Position numbers and translations under genes: made by a program. This document shows, one piece after another, positions 17,065 to 26,387 of a stretch of 38,254 nucleotides of DNA. Source of the DNA: an uncultured Porphyromonadaceae bacterium (lineage in GTDB: Bacteria; Bacteroidota; Bacteroidia; Bacteroidales; Paludibacteraceae). The DNA lies in the NCBI GenBank assembly GCA_949285425.1, contig CASEAJ010000029.1, positions 1 through 38,254 of the forward strand, read 5' to 3'. The notes under the pieces were generated by a model. It did no database searches. It was not told the DNA's origin and worked only from the letters and a program-made list of their open reading frames with translations. The stretch's first letter is position 1. Each line of letters starts with the position of its first letter.

Positions 17065-18180
17065 ATGAAAAGATTTGGAATTGTCAGTATCGTTTTACTG
17101 TATATATGCGTATGTTCCGTCAGTGCGGCTGGCGACAAGAAAGAGACTTATTATGTAGAAAAAGGTCCGCGTAACATTTTCATTACAGGTGGAGTAGGAA
17201 CCAATATGGGTTTGTCGGCAACTAATTTCGATGCCGGTTTTCTCAAGGCCCAGAATCCTTATGCCTATTTGGGAGTAGGGCGTATGTTCCATCCCAATTG
17301 GGCTTACCGTGCCATAGTGACCGGTTGGCGTTCGTCCGATTTCATTACCCGGATGGAAAGCAAGGCTTATTACGGTAACCTGCAAATGGATTTAATGTAT
17401 AACATGTCCAATGCCTGGGGCGGTTACAAGGAAGGCCGGGTGTTTGAAGCATCGGTTTTTGCCGGGCCGTACATCAACTTTTCATCCGCAGAAGGTTTTC
17501 ATGTTTATCCGGGCATTTCCGCCGGTTTGCAGTTCAAGTTCAATGTGAACAAGTATCTTGCCATCGACCTTGAAGGGCGTGTTGCCCGTCAGCGTGAAAT
17601 GTCAGCCTTGACTTATGACCGTGTGTATGCGATGCCGAGTGTGGGTGTGACCTATACTTTCGGAGGCAAGAAGGTGAAGAAAGCCCAGCCGATTGATTGT
17701 CTCGATCCGGTGAAGGTACAGGAAAACAACCTGACCCGCGAGTTGGCTTCTGCACAGGAAAAGAACCGCAAACTGGAAGAAACAGTGAGAAAACAAAATC
17801 AGAAGGTACGTGAAATGGAACAGCGGATGGATGACTTGGAAGCCCGCGCTTCTTTGAAAACAGCCGGTCCGGTAGGCGTATTCTTCAACATTGGCCGCTC
17901 AACCATTGATGCCCGCGGATATGCCAACATACAGTTAGCTGCTGACCTTATAAAGAATGACCCGTACAACACCTATGTCATTCGCGGATATGCCGATATG
18001 GCTACCGGTAGTGCAGAAAGGAACAAAGAACTTTCTGAAGCCCGTGCAAAGGCTGTGTACGATGCTTTGGTAAGAGCAGGTGTGAATGCGGAACAACTTG
18101 AACTTGAGGCGATGGGAGGACAGGAAAACATGTTCTCGGGCGATGATTTGAACCGTGTGGTAATCATCGAAAGGAAATAG
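17065..18180 (+). CDS. OmpA-family outer-membrane protein
   Basis: The 371-residue protein has a signal peptide (MKRFGIVSIVLLYICVCSVSAA), an N-terminal beta-barrel of about 190 residues (NIFITGGVGTNMGLSATNF to VGVTYTFGGKK), a coiled-coil linker (about 218-262, rich in E/K/Q: LTRELASAQEKNRKLEETV) and a C-terminal OmpA peptidoglycan-binding domain (about 268-371). The last contains the conserved YADMATGSAERNKELSEARA and ends near DLNRVVIIERK. It links the outer membrane to peptidoglycan. The barrel half is paralogous to the next gene, which lacks the OmpA domain. The upstream region has TTTG at 17006 and an imperfect -7 box around 17023-17029. Confidence 0.9.
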   Translation: MKRFGIVSIVLLYICVCSVSAAGDKKETYYVEKGPRNIFITGGVGTNMGLSATNFDAGFLKAQNPYAYLGVGRMFHPNWAYRAIVTGWRSSDFITRMESKAYYGNLQMDLMYNMSNAWGGYKEGRVFEASVFAGPYINFSSAEGFHVYPGISAGLQFKFNVNKYLAIDLEGRVARQREMSALTYDRVYAMPSVGVTYTFGGKKVKKAQPIDCLDPVKVQENNLTRELASAQEKNRKLEETVRKQNQKVREMEQRMDDLEARASLKTAGPVGVFFNIGRSTIDARGYANIQLAADLIKNDPYNTYVIRGYADMATGSAERNKELSEARAKAVYDALVRAGVNAEQLELEAMGGQENMFSGDDLNRVVIIERK

Positions 18181-18234
18181 AGGCAATGCTTTTGGACACG
18201 ATGAAAAGCCAATTCTCAAAATAAGAATTGTTCT

Positions 18235-18258
18235 GGCGGGGAATTGTAGGACCCGTCT
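18235..18258 (+). repeat. GGCGGGGAATT...ACCC dispersed motif, diverged copy
   Basis: This stretch begins GGCGGGGAATT and ends GACCCGTCT. It matches 31441-31465 with one gap and a few transitions. It sits between the OmpA-family gene and its terminator; just before it is a small hairpin (CAATTCT / AAGAATTG, 18210-18230). Confidence 0.5.
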
Positions 18259-18281
18259 AAAGATAGAAACTTGTTTGTTAG

Positions 18282-18318
18282 AGGCTGTTTTTCTTGAAAA
18301 AGGGAAACAGCCTTTTTT
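18282..18318 (+). terminator. Rho-independent terminator after the OmpA-family gene
   Basis: AGGCTGTTT (18282-18290) pairs with AAACAGCCT (18305-18313), followed by a run of T. The intervening loop is purine-rich. Confidence 0.75.
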
Positions 18319-18386
18319 GTGAATGAACAATTTCGTGCTATTATTTGTTTTCAGTCTTAATGGTAATAAAAAGTGATTATTGGACA

Positions 18387-19010
18387 ATGAGGAAAAATGT
18401 AAAACAGTATGTGCTGTTCTGTATGATTTTGTTTGTTTCTATTCCTGTATGTGCTCAATATGGGGCGAGAAAAGCGAATTATTACTACAAGAACAGATGG
18501 AAAGAAAATATCTTTGTTTCGGCCGGTTTTGGAGGAATGGCCGCCATGTCTTCCTATAACCTGAAAGCTGGGGTAGGACAGATGTTGAATCCTTATTTTA
18601 ATGTATCTGCCGGAAGTTATATCAATCCGTTTTGGGCATGGCGTGCAGGCCTGGATGGATGGCGCGTTTCGGAAGCAGGGATTTCTCCCGAAAAGCAGAT
18701 AACTTCTTTTGTTGATCTTCGTGCCGACCTTATGTGTAACCTTGTCAATGCTTTTGGCGGGTTCGATGGCGGACATTTGCACCTGGTGGATGTGTTTGTT
18801 TATGCCGGTCCCTATTTGAATTTTGCCGGTGGGGTGAATCCAGGTGTCACTTGTGGCGGACTAATCAAATTCAATGTGAGCAAGTATCTTGCCATAGATA
18901 TCGACGGGCGTCTGTCGCGTCAACGAAACATGACCTATGGTCAGTATGACCGCTTTTATATGGCAGCAACGGTGGGGGTATCCTATGTGTTCGGCGGCCG
19001 AAGGTTTTAG
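18387..19010 (+). CDS. Outer-membrane barrel protein, paralogue of the preceding OmpA N-terminal domain
   Basis: The 207-residue product starts at Met 18387, where a signal peptide begins (MRKNVKQYVLFCMILFVSIP, cleavage near CAQ). Its whole mature part aligns with the barrel of the preceding gene: NIFVSAGFGGMAAMSS, INPFWAWRAGLDGWR, FVYAGPYLNFAG, and FNVSKYLAIDIDGRLSRQRN against FNVNKYLAIDLEGRVARQRE, ending VGVSYVFGG. The coiled coil and OmpA domain are absent and no remnant follows the stop, so it is a barrel-only duplicate rather than a frameshifted copy. It probably sits in the outer membrane; function unknown. Confidence 0.75.
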   Translation: MRKNVKQYVLFCMILFVSIPVCAQYGARKANYYYKNRWKENIFVSAGFGGMAAMSSYNLKAGVGQMLNPYFNVSAGSYINPFWAWRAGLDGWRVSEAGISPEKQITSFVDLRADLMCNLVNAFGGFDGGHLHLVDVFVYAGPYLNFAGGVNPGVTCGGLIKFNVSKYLAIDIDGRLSRQRNMTYGQYDRFYMAATVGVSYVFGGRRF

Positions 19011-19086
19011 TATGGTTTAGGAAAAGGAATTGATTTTATGGAAGATTTTTAATGAAACAGACTGGTTTCTGTTTCTTTCTGTGAAT

Positions 19087-19143
19087 AAAGCCAAATGAAA
19101 TCGGGAGAAAAACAACGTTTTTCTCCCGATTTCATTTGGCTTT
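19087..19143. terminator. 27-bp perfect-stem bidirectional terminator
   Basis: Arms 19087-19113 and 19117-19143 are perfectly complementary (core GCCAAATGAAATCGGGAG) with a 3-nt loop. A and T runs at the ends serve both directions. It separates two convergent genes and touches the stop codon of the minus-strand gene. Confidence 0.88.
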
Positions 19144-19964
19144 TAGTGCAAGGAGGCCTCTATGTATATAGGATAGTGGTCGGAAGGGAAACGATTGCCT
19201 TCGTACATGACATCGATGGTTTGGTATTTTTTTACGTTGACCTCTTCGTTTGTAAACTGGAAGTCAATGCGTATAGGGAACACTTTTCCGAATAGATGTC
19301 CGGTACCTTCAGGTCCAAGCACAATCGGGGCGGACTTGCGTGAGTCGGTATAGTGTTTGGAGATGATGCTATAGGCTTCTGTGTCTGTTTGGCTGTTGAA
19401 GTCGCCAATGATGAAGATGGGTTTGTTTCCTGCTATTTTTTCCACTTGTTTCACCAGCAATTTGGCGCTTTCAGTACGTGCGGTGTCGCCCCGATGGTCG
19501 AAATGTGTGTTGAATACGTAAAATTCCTTGTCAGTTTTTTTATCTCTGAACTTTGCCCAAGTGCAATATCGTTCATATTTTGCATCCCAGCCCCGTTCAT
19601 GTGGTTTCATGCTTTCCGAATACCAGAACATGTCCCATTCAAGCATTTTCAGCCGTTCGGTACGATATAGTATGGGATTGTATAAATCTTGTTCTCCTAC
19701 GAATTGGAAACCGGTTCTTTCGCAAAGATCTATCCGCTGTTGTGGTACGGCTTCCTGCAGACCGACAATGTCGAAGCCGTATTTCAGATAAATGCCTGCC
19801 AAAGAGTCACGGCGGAATTGCCACTGGTTTACACCGTCTATGGCTTTGTCGCCCCGTATGTTGCTGCTGCAAACGTACAAACTGTTGTTTTCTTTTTCAT
19901 TGCAGGCTCCAAGGAAGAGTATTCCGGCCAGTATGCTGTATACCAAATATTTTCTTGTTTTCAT
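19143..19964 (-). CDS. Endonuclease/exonuclease/phosphatase-family lipoprotein
   Basis: The 273-residue protein has a lipobox ending FLGAC (Cys21), followed by a complete EEP fold. Catalytic and metal residues are visible as SNIRGD (Asn), DIVGLQE (Glu), NTHFDHRG (His), IIGDFNSQ (Asp/Asn), RIDFQF and the terminal SDHYP (Asp-His). EEP enzymes cleave phosphoesters, including nucleic acids, inositol phosphates and sphingolipids; this subgroup has the D-N-W-R-R opening seen in secreted phosphatases. It is the last gene of the SusC/SusD locus, 47 bp after the calcineurin-like gene, and is presumably displayed in the periplasm or on the surface. The substrate cannot be told from sequence. Confidence 0.88.
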   Translation of the reverse strand: MKTRKYLVYSILAGILFLGACNEKENNSLYVCSSNIRGDKAIDGVNQWQFRRDSLAGIYLKYGFDIVGLQEAVPQQRIDLCERTGFQFVGEQDLYNPILYRTERLKMLEWDMFWYSESMKPHERGWDAKYERYCTWAKFRDKKTDKEFYVFNTHFDHRGDTARTESAKLLVKQVEKIAGNKPIFIIGDFNSQTDTEAYSIISKHYTDSRKSAPIVLGPEGTGHLFGKVFPIRIDFQFTNEEVNVKKYQTIDVMYEGNRFPSDHYPIYIEASLH

Positions 19965-20011
19965 TGTTTGTTTTGTTTTTGTGTAAGTATTTGCTAATAA
20001 ACGTTTCTTAT

Positions 20012-22480
20012 TCAGAGAATTACTTTTTGCACTTTATTGTTCCAACGGACTATGTATACTCCATTGCATGTAGAGTTTGACAGGTCGATGGAAGTTGTAT
20101 TGACGGTTTGTCGGAAAATAATCTGTCCGGTCATGTCGTACACTTGTACTTCGGCATGCGGAGCTTGGTCGAAGCAGACCGTTTTGCCTATGGTGTAGAG
20201 TGTATGTTGTGGGGCAGATGGTTTCTTTGTCAGACTGTTATTGTCGAGTCGGGCTATTAGTGACAAATCGTCTATGGCGAGTCCGTGGTCGCTTCCATTG
20301 TCATCGGTATCTTCCCAACGAAGTACAGCTACGGCTCCAGGTTCTAAATTCAGGTCAATGCATCCTGTTATGCTTTTGCTGTTTTGTGGTTCGTTCCCGT
20401 TGATGGCACAGTTCTTTTTTCCGTTTTCGGCAGCAGTGTTTCTTGTGGGTGAATGGAATGATAGCGAATCTACTTCGGTCATTCCAGAAAGTTCACCTAT
20501 CCATTTGTTACGGTCGCGCAGGTCACGGTTATGTTGTAATTTGTCATAACTGAAAATGAGCGATTGACTGTTTTCCGGTTGGTCGCCAGCTCGCCACATT
20601 TCACCGGTATAGCTTATTTCGATTGAGCGGATGGTGTATCCGGTATTGTTTTCGATGACAAGTCCGAAGCATATGTCACGATGGCTAACGGTGGACACAA
20701 GTGATCCGAAGGCACGGTCACGGTCATGTTCATCCTGTGTTTCGGAATGGCCATTGCCGTAAGAATAGAGCCATCCGTCGGCTTGATCTCCGTTGTTGAT
20801 GCGAAGGTAATTGAATTGTCCCCATTTTGCCACTTCAGGCAACATTTTACCGGAAGTGGATGCATACCATCCTTGTGGCATGTGCCCTTGAACAAATGTG
20901 CCTTTGGAAAGCTTGGTGGCTGCATCGAACTGGTTGGCATACCGTGGAAGATTGTTGAAGTCGGTGTGGTATGTCCATTCGTTGTTTTCTTTGCTAAACG
21001 ATGCTGTCATCATGTGTTTGGATACCGATTGTCGGTATACATGTCCGAAACGATCGGTCACTTCAATAATGAAGTCGGCGTCCGGGTCGGTCGGTTTGTA
21101 TGAGAACATGTGTCCGGTTGTTTGTGAGCCAGGATTCTGTGATACGGTGGTACCTCCATCGCTTCCCGGATAGTTTGGGCGAGTGTCGCCTTCTTCGTCG
21201 AGCAGGTCGTATACCATAGGATCGTGTCCTGTGTATTGTTGCATTACTTTTTTCACTCCGTTTTCGTAAATGAATACTGACCACCGGCTGTCGAAGTTCC
21301 ACACATTGGCTATAATGCAGTTTGTCTTGCCTTCATGTGTGTCTATGCTGTTTACCGGATACACATTCATTTGAAAATTGCGGGACTTTCCGGTAGCTTT
21401 GTAGTACCATTCGTTGAAACCTTTGTCACCGGCTTCAAATACGCCGTATCCGTTTGGAGTGCCATCGGAACAATAGTCGGATGACCAGCAGGAACCCATG
21501 GCAGAGCCGAGTGTATGGTCGAACAGCCGATTGTTTATTTCATAGTTTGTCAGGCGGTGATGATGTCCGGAAATGATGTGTTGTGTGGTACGTCGTCCGG
21601 TGAGCATGTTATATACGAACTGACGGTTACCAACATTCGATCCTTCGAAGGGTGCATGTGCCAGTATGACGACCGCCTTCTCGGTCGGAACCAGTTCGAG
21701 GTCTTTTTTCAGCCAGTTTATTTGGTTCCATGTTATGCTGTTGGTGTAGTCTTTGGTGTTGCATCCGATGTAGTCAATATCGTCCAATACGACGTAGTGT
21801 ATTTTTCCCCTGTTGAAGGAATAGTAAGTCGGTCCGAATACCTCTTTGAAGTAATGGTCGGCAATGGAATCTCCGCAGGAATACATGTCGTGGTCGTGGT
21901 TGCCGATGACTTGGAAGACAGGTATGCCGAGCATTTCGCACGAGGCCTTGTGATCTTCATGTCGTGCGTAGTCATCCCACACAAGATCGCCCACCACGAC
22001 CCCGTAGAAGCGGGTACCTTCCGGATAGTTTCTTTTCAGTTCATTGATGTCTTTGATTGTTTCGTTACGGTATCTCCATACATCGTATTTGTTGCGCACT
22101 TGTGGGTCGGAAATGGCAAAAAGCACATGTGTTGAGTCGGCTTTGCCTCCATCGGCAAAGGGGGTGAGGGTGAAATGGTGTGTAAAATCGCCGGTAGCCG
22201 ATACCCGTGCGTACAGAAGAGGGCTTCCGTTTTTATCCAGAGGTATTTCATAGGCTTCTGGTACCGAAATGAACACGAACTGGGTCGAGTCGTTTCGGAG
22301 AAAGGAATAGAAGCCGTCAGAATTGGTCTGTACGACTGAATATCCATCGCTGACTACGGCATTTGCAATGCCGTTGCCCGTATTGCTACGTACAAATCCG
22401 GAAATGGTATCGGCCGAAAGCAAGCCGGTACTGCTGGCAATGAATAACCAGCCAATGAAAAGTTTTTTTTTCAAGTTCAT
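20012..22480 (-). CDS. Secreted calcineurin-like phosphoesterase with T9SS sorting domain
   Basis: An 822-residue protein. After a signal peptide (from Met 22480; MNLKKKLFIGWLFIASSTG) comes a carboxypeptidase-regulatory-like strand domain (SGFVRSNTGNGIANAVV). The metallophosphoesterase domain (about residues 115-345) has all metal motifs: SDPQVR, VVGDLVWDD, IGNHDHD, LAHAPF and SGHHHR. A calcineurin-associated C-terminal domain follows, then a beta-sandwich domain (about 520-730) and an 80-residue T9SS type A sorting domain ending GVYIVRWNNKVQKVIL. It is therefore exported through the type IX system. The first motif has Gln where many members have His, as in a known subset. It belongs to the SusC/SusD locus. 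Confidence 0.9.
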   Translation of the reverse strand: MNLKKKLFIGWLFIASSTGLLSADTISGFVRSNTGNGIANAVVSDGYSVVQTNSDGFYSFLRNDSTQFVFISVPEAYEIPLDKNGSPLLYARVSATGDFTHHFTLTPFADGGKADSTHVLFAISDPQVRNKYDVWRYRNETIKDINELKRNYPEGTRFYGVVVGDLVWDDYARHEDHKASCEMLGIPVFQVIGNHDHDMYSCGDSIADHYFKEVFGPTYYSFNRGKIHYVVLDDIDYIGCNTKDYTNSITWNQINWLKKDLELVPTEKAVVILAHAPFEGSNVGNRQFVYNMLTGRRTTQHIISGHHHRLTNYEINNRLFDHTLGSAMGSCWSSDYCSDGTPNGYGVFEAGDKGFNEWYYKATGKSRNFQMNVYPVNSIDTHEGKTNCIIANVWNFDSRWSVFIYENGVKKVMQQYTGHDPMVYDLLDEEGDTRPNYPGSDGGTTVSQNPGSQTTGHMFSYKPTDPDADFIIEVTDRFGHVYRQSVSKHMMTASFSKENNEWTYHTDFNNLPRYANQFDAATKLSKGTFVQGHMPQGWYASTSGKMLPEVAKWGQFNYLRINNGDQADGWLYSYGNGHSETQDEHDRDRAFGSLVSTVSHRDICFGLVIENNTGYTIRSIEISYTGEMWRAGDQPENSQSLIFSYDKLQHNRDLRDRNKWIGELSGMTEVDSLSFHSPTRNTAAENGKKNCAINGNEPQNSKSITGCIDLNLEPGAVAVLRWEDTDDNGSDHGLAIDDLSLIARLDNNSLTKKPSAPQHTLYTIGKTVCFDQAPHAEVQVYDMTGQIIFRQTVNTTSIDLSNSTCNGVYIVRWNNKVQKVIL

Positions 22481-22501
22481 TTGCCTTGATTTATGATGAA
22501 A

Positions 22502-22595
22502 TGAAAAAACAGTTGGGACATAGTTGCGAATATTCATGGAAACAGCATTTGATTGTGCGTTCGGCAGGAATTCGCTCAGTTATGTCTCAACTGTT
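22502..22595 (-). terminator. Inverted repeat with U-tract between two T9SS cargo genes
   Basis: AACAGTTGGGACATA (22508-22522) pairs with TATGTCTCAACTGTT (22581-22595) with one mismatch. On minus it is followed by TTTTTTCATTT. The 58-nt loop is long, so it may be only a partial terminator or attenuator that separates the calcineurin-like gene from the upstream part of the locus. Confidence 0.5.
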
Positions 22596-22609
22596 TTGTT
22601 CGGTTGACG

Positions 22610-24811
22610 TTATTTTTTTATGAATTTACCATGAAATGTTCGTTGACCGTTTTCAGCGTTAAGCTGTACAAAATACAAACCATCGGGCAGGTTTCCTACA
22701 TGAATGACTTGAGCGTTTACAAAGCTTCCGATGGCCTTACCCGAAGCGTTGTAAATGTTTACCGTATAGTTGCTTTCGGCTGTTTTAATGCTCAGTTCGC
22801 TATGACACAATGTGGGATAGAATATGGCTTCACCATCTGCAATGGGTGTGCTGACTCCTGACCCAGGTTCCTCATCTTCTGTGGTAGCCAGTTTCAAGTA
22901 GCGTACTGTTGCGCTGTTGCCACGAATGGACTCGTGGTTGGGGTCTTGGGCATAGTAGGTGATTTCACCTGGCAGGGCAGTACTGTCTGTTAATGTAACG
23001 CCGAAATAATAAACTTCATCTTCGCTCAATGTTCCGCTCAAGATATTGTTTTCGAATGCCATTCCTTCGGGAAGCATCATATTGTAGAATTTGGAATTGA
23101 CCCCTTTCGGATTGTTTTGTGAAAAGGTCTGACTGTATGCTTCGCCTGGAGTGTATATGGATAACTTGTCGGGATTGATTTCCGGAAAGTCATATTTTGC
23201 TACAAGAGCTGATGAGAAACCTACTACTTCTACGTAAGTATTTTCAGCACTCGGTTTTTCAGATGAAAAGACACGTATTTTGTTGTAGTTTTCAGTACGT
23301 CCAAAATTTTTCATGTCGGTAAAGCTGTCCCAAAAATTATCGACATAGGTGTATATAAGTTGGTTGGCACGGGTTTGCATGCAATAGAACATGTATATTC
23401 CCTTTTTGTCGGGGGTAAGGGCAACATCAATCAGGTCTTCTGTTTGGGCCGAACCGGGCCGTCCTATGGAGCAGAGTTGTCCTTCTCGGTTCAATACCAG
23501 GTACAGCGCGTCGGCCCCTCCGTTCGTGTTGTGTTGTACCCATGTGCCATCCATGAGTCGGATACCTGATTTTGCATTTCCAAAACTGATGGTGGAACTG
23601 TCACCGTAGCGGCTTGAAGCACGTCCTCCGACATACCATACTCCTTCATTGGTGCAGTGCATGTATTGTGCCATACAGTTGCCTTCAACACCTGTACTGC
23701 CTTGTCCAAACGTATACCACCATCGGTAATCGCCGCTTTCCTGTGTGAATGTGAATATACCGATGTGGTAGCAGATGCGTTTTTCGGGTTCAGCTTCAAA
23801 GTTGGGAAAACCGTTGTTGAAGTATTCGTTTTCTCCGAAACCGGTTATGGTAATATCTTCACTTAGGTAGTTGCTGCAGATGGCAACGTCACCGAAATCG
23901 TTTGCCTGAATACCGACAGCAAGATCGGTAAATGAACCGCCTATGCGTTTGGCCCATATGGATTCTCCTGCACTGTTGAACTTGGCAATGAGCATGTTTC
24001 CTGCATTTTCGGCGGTTGTCAATGTTGTTCCCGCTAATGTGGTGCTGCCCATGAAAGTTCCACCGACATATATATTGGCATTCCGGTCCACATCAATGAA
24101 GAGGTTGCTGTAATTGGCTTGGTCATCCATGAGTAGGTTGAGCAATTCGCCGTTTTCCGTGTATTTTGCCACGAACATTTGTCCGGAGTTGCTAATGTCT
24201 CCGACAACTGCATCAGCGTTGTCTTCCTCGAAAGTCATTTCACTGTCAAATGTTCCCGATACATACACGTTATTTTCTGCATCGGTAGTTACATCGTTTA
24301 CATTAATGCTTTCTGATGGCATTTGCCACATGGCGACCACATTTCCATCGATCGACAGGCGGAGTATGTATCCGGCTTCCATTTCATAGCCTATGGTTTC
24401 CTTAACACTCATGGAGTGAGTTTCATCGGCTTGAAGGGTTCCGCTGAATTCACCGGTAATGAGCAGATGCCCGTTCTGGTCCATTTCCATATCGGCTATA
24501 CTGGCGGTTCCCATGCCTACAAGTGTTTTTTTCCATACCATTTCCAATTCAGGTGTCATTTTTACAATCACTACATCACCTTTGTTGATAGATGAATTGC
24601 TTATGGTTTTTTCTCCTATAATGTCCACTTCGCTTCCACCGAAAATTGCTGCTGCATATACGTTCCCGTCTTTGTCCACTTGGATTTTGGCGGGTTCAAT
24701 TTCACTGCCTGCCACATCGCTACCCCAATATGTGTGTTTGTTGTAGTTCTGTGCGTGGATAAAGTTTGTTGCGCCCAGCAACATCATTGCCAATACTAAT
24801 TTTTTGTTCAT
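22610..24811 (-). CDS. Secreted beta-propeller (SBBP-type) protein with T9SS sorting domain
   Basis: The 733-residue protein has a signal peptide (MNKKLVLAMMLLGATNFIHA), then about seven repeats resembling SBBP/propeller blades. These contain D-x-x-G-N-x-Y/I-V-(G/S)-G-x-F motifs: VDKDGNVYAAAIFGG, MDQNGHLLITGEFSG, TDAENNVYVSGTFDS, VDRNANIYVGGTFMG. A putative Ig-like domain follows (about 545-640), then a T9SS type A sorting domain (about 660-733; NIYNASGKAIGSF, LPDGLYFVQL). It lies 71 bp after susD in the same orientation, in the position often taken by a surface glycan- or ligand-binding protein. A binding role is inference; no catalytic motif was seen. Confidence 0.82.
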   Translation of the reverse strand: MNKKLVLAMMLLGATNFIHAQNYNKHTYWGSDVAGSEIEPAKIQVDKDGNVYAAAIFGGSEVDIIGEKTISNSSINKGDVVIVKMTPELEMVWKKTLVGMGTASIADMEMDQNGHLLITGEFSGTLQADETHSMSVKETIGYEMEAGYILRLSIDGNVVAMWQMPSESINVNDVTTDAENNVYVSGTFDSEMTFEEDNADAVVGDISNSGQMFVAKYTENGELLNLLMDDQANYSNLFIDVDRNANIYVGGTFMGSTTLAGTTLTTAENAGNMLIAKFNSAGESIWAKRIGGSFTDLAVGIQANDFGDVAICSNYLSEDITITGFGENEYFNNGFPNFEAEPEKRICYHIGIFTFTQESGDYRWWYTFGQGSTGVEGNCMAQYMHCTNEGVWYVGGRASSRYGDSSTISFGNAKSGIRLMDGTWVQHNTNGGADALYLVLNREGQLCSIGRPGSAQTEDLIDVALTPDKKGIYMFYCMQTRANQLIYTYVDNFWDSFTDMKNFGRTENYNKIRVFSSEKPSAENTYVEVVGFSSALVAKYDFPEINPDKLSIYTPGEAYSQTFSQNNPKGVNSKFYNMMLPEGMAFENNILSGTLSEDEVYYFGVTLTDSTALPGEITYYAQDPNHESIRGNSATVRYLKLATTEDEEPGSGVSTPIADGEAIFYPTLCHSELSIKTAESNYTVNIYNASGKAIGSFVNAQVIHVGNLPDGLYFVQLNAENGQRTFHGKFIKK

Positions 24812-24882
24812 AGAAAATAAAATAAATAGTTGATAATCTGTTTGTATACTAATTTTTTGAAATAACCTGTTGGGGATTGTTT

Positions 24883-26361
24883 TTAATATCCATCGTTCTG
24901 ATACATGCCTTCCGGATTGATGTGTACTTCATCGAATGGAATGGGCAGGTAAAAATCTTTGCTTTGAAAGGCTTTGAACCGCGAGTAATTGTCGCCCAGC
25001 TTTTGCATATAGCTATTCAGTTGTTCTGGAGTTGGATAAAGACGTTGCAGGTCGAACCAACGGTGGTTTTCAAACGCCAGTTCCATGCGGCGTTCGTGGA
25101 ATATGGCATCGCGCAGGGTAGGGTATGCTGCGTGGTATTCGGCTGCTGATTCATCATATTTGGGCAGGTCGGCCCGGACACGTACCTTGTCTAAAAAATC
25201 TTTGGCAAGTGGTATGTTGCCTGTGCGTTCGTATGCTTCGGCAAGCATCAGGAAAACATCGGCAAAGCGCAGTTCTATCCAGTTGTTACCTCCATATCCC
25301 AATGCACTGGTCATGTCTGCATATTTTTTTGTATAGTATGTGTTGCCGTATGCAACAATGCAGGTGTTTTTGCGGCGGTCGCCTTGTTCGTATTCGTTGA
25401 ACAGATTTTCTTCGCCGCTGTTGAATCCACGTCCATCGTGTTGCGAGGTGAGTCCTGCAACCGATTTCGGTTGAAAATAATAGGCGAATGCGGAACATTC
25501 GGTTTGATTACCTTCGAGGTACATGCATTGGAAAATGATTTCTTCGTTTCCTTCGTTGGCTATGCCGAACACTTTGGGAAACGTGCCGCCAAGTTCCGTG
25601 TAGTTGCGTAGTGTGCATGCACGGTTCAGGTAGACAATGGCATCGGTGTAGTATTTTTCGTCTATGCTTGTTGCCATGGTCAGGTAAACCTTTCCGAGGA
25701 GAGCGGCTGCTGCCGTATTGGTAACTCGTCCGAAGTTGGCATCGCCGCTTTCGATGAATGCAGGTAGCAGATCACTGTCGGCGGCTGCTTTCAAGTCTTT
25801 TGTAATATGTTCATAGACTTTGGATATGGGTTCACGTTTCAGGGCTTTTACGTCCGAGGTCGATTCAAGTACTTTTTCCACGACAGGAATTTCACCGAAC
25901 AGACGTACCAGGTAGAAGTTTGCCAATCCACGCAGGAAAAGGGTTTCCTGGCGGATACGCTCGCGGTTTGTTTCGTCCGTGAATTTGACCGTATCCAGGT
26001 ATTTTAGAACCCAATTGCTTCGGTTTACCGTGTAGCACAATGAGTTCCATACTTTTGCTACGATATTGTTCATGGATGATACATTGTAACTTGGGAAGGT
26101 ATAGTAGATTCCTCCCGATTCGCCGGTTGCCGTGGTTGAAGCATTGTCCGACTTCATCTCCGTAACGAAAAACATCTGGTCGTAGAATCCCCGTGTTGCT
26201 TGATATACGGCTGTGAGAGCATCGTTCATGTCCTCTTCTGTCTGATAGTATTTGGGGACATCGAATGAATCGGGGTCAGTCAGGTTCAGAAAATCCGGGT
26301 CACATGAAGTGGAACTTGCAATGAGCAAGCCGGTAACGATATAATTCAATAACTTTTTCAT
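24883..26361 (-). CDS. SusD/RagB-family nutrient-binding lipoprotein
   Basis: The 492-residue protein has a lipoprotein signal ending ASSTSC (Cys20), followed by DPDFLNLTDPDSFDVPKYYQTEEDMNDALTAVY, the usual SusD N-terminus (first part quoted loosely: DPDFLNLTDP). Tetratricopeptide-like helices follow (RQETLFLRGLANFYLVRLFG), then the C-terminal family signature ELRFADVFLMLAEAYERTGN and FHERRMELAFENHRWFDLQR. It forms the lid of a SusC-type transporter encoded 26 bp upstream. The ligand is not predictable from the sequence; the neighbours suggest phosphorylated compounds. Confidence 0.95.
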   Translation of the reverse strand: MKKLLNYIVTGLLIASSTSCDPDFLNLTDPDSFDVPKYYQTEEDMNDALTAVYQATRGFYDQMFFVTEMKSDNASTTATGESGGIYYTFPSYNVSSMNNIVAKVWNSLCYTVNRSNWVLKYLDTVKFTDETNRERIRQETLFLRGLANFYLVRLFGEIPVVEKVLESTSDVKALKREPISKVYEHITKDLKAAADSDLLPAFIESGDANFGRVTNTAAAALLGKVYLTMATSIDEKYYTDAIVYLNRACTLRNYTELGGTFPKVFGIANEGNEEIIFQCMYLEGNQTECSAFAYYFQPKSVAGLTSQHDGRGFNSGEENLFNEYEQGDRRKNTCIVAYGNTYYTKKYADMTSALGYGGNNWIELRFADVFLMLAEAYERTGNIPLAKDFLDKVRVRADLPKYDESAAEYHAAYPTLRDAIFHERRMELAFENHRWFDLQRLYPTPEQLNSYMQKLGDNYSRFKAFQSKDFYLPIPFDEVHINPEGMYQNDGY

Positions 26362-26387
26362 AAGTCAATCTGTTGTATTCTTTTTTG

